Source: Verrucomicrobia bacterium UBA1263 (GTDB taxonomy: Bacteria; Verrucomicrobiota; Verrucomicrobiia; Limisphaerales; UBA1412). Taken from it: 14,563 nucleotides of DNA. Positions 14,389-14,563 of the stretch are shown here, one piece after another. The position numbers and the translations under genes were made by a program. Location of the stretch: the NCBI GenBank assembly GCA_002308515.1, contig DBVN01000088.1, positions 363 through 14,925 of the forward strand, given 5' to 3'. The notes below the pieces were generated by a model that worked only from the letters and a program-made list of their open reading frames with translations, made no database searches and had not been told where the DNA came from. Position 1 is the first letter of the stretch, and each line of letters opens with the position of its first letter.

Positions 14389-14563
14389 ATGAAACCAAAA
14401 ACATTTTCAGTTCAATTACTTGCGCTGGCTGTTTATGCCGCGGGCATCTTTGCTTTCACCCCATCTGCCGACGCGGCGCAGGCCGGAAGCCGACAGGAAC
14501 AGTACCGTCCGCAGATCCATTTTACTCCCAAAAAGTTCTGGATGAACGATCCCAACGGCATGG
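14389..14563 (+). CDS. Glycoside hydrolase family 32 protein (partial, 5' end only)
   Basis: First 58 codons of a secreted GH32 enzyme (invertase, inulinase or levanase type), which hydrolyses beta-fructosides. Residues 1 to about 28 are a Sec signal peptide (KPKTF, then a hydrophobic LLALAVYAAGIFAF, then ADAAQA with plausible signal peptidase I sites). The mature start QIHFTPKKFWMNDPNGM carries the hallmark WMNDPNG, whose Asp is the catalytic nucleophile of the family. The rest lies beyond the right edge, so exact specificity cannot be told. ATG 14389 has no clear ribosome binding site; it gives a perfect signal peptide, which supports it. It is divergent from the CvpA-like gene. Confidence 0.92.
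   Translation, partial: MKPKTFSVQLLALAVYAAGIFAFTPSADAAQAGSRQEQYRPQIHFTPKKFWMNDPNGM

Overview
The window looks like a chromosomal segment from a bacterium of the PVC group, most likely Lentisphaerota (Victivallales-like). This is inferred from a stand-alone type II pseudopilin-like protein with an N-methylation signal and a C-terminal DG motif, a MauE-like membrane protein, a CvpA protein with a long C-terminal extension, and moderately GC-rich coding DNA with weak or absent Shine-Dalgarno sites. No ribosomal or tRNA gene is present to confirm the taxon.

Left part (1-6890), all on the minus strand. A pseudopilin-like gene (6884-6120), a UDP-galactopyranose-mutase-like flavoenzyme (6105-4609), a two-domain M16 zinc peptidase (4522-1976) and a prephenate dehydrogenase, tyrA (1966-1076), follow each other closely and probably form one transcription unit, with a possible internal promoter before the peptidase. 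After a 273-bp gap comes the 5' two thirds of rho, which runs off the left edge. This Rho starts directly at the RNA-binding cold-shock domain.

Middle part (about 6900-9780). The DNA turns strikingly AT-rich. A strong sigma70-type promoter (TTGACA, 16 bp, TAAAAT) drives three plus-strand genes: a four-helix MauE/DoxX-like membrane protein with a C-x-C-x-G motif, a 356-residue secreted protein with a C-terminal membrane anchor, and a 92-residue exported peptide with eight cysteines in its mature part. The genes are spaced like an operon and differ in composition from everything around them. This is the best candidate here for an undescribed system: an envelope redox protein, an anchored surface or periplasmic protein and a disulfide-rich secreted peptide. 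A 628-bp gene-free stretch follows, holding a 22-bp perfect palindrome, a GC-rich stem-loop and a 20-bp tandem repeat, and looks like accumulated short interspersed repeats.

Right part (9786-14563). A 619-residue polytopic membrane protein (possibly glycosyltransferase-like) converges on infC; a stem-loop starting at its stop codon separates them. InfC (IF-3) has a GTG start with a strong ribosome binding site, a roughly 78-residue charged C-terminal extension and no rpmI-rplT downstream. A 19-codon leader ORF ends on the infC start codon by a 4-bp overlap. Upstream is a CvpA-family protein with a strong intrinsic terminator. Divergent from it, the window ends in the first 58 codons of a secreted GH32 glycoside hydrolase (WMNDPNG motif), which suggests fructan or sucrose use.
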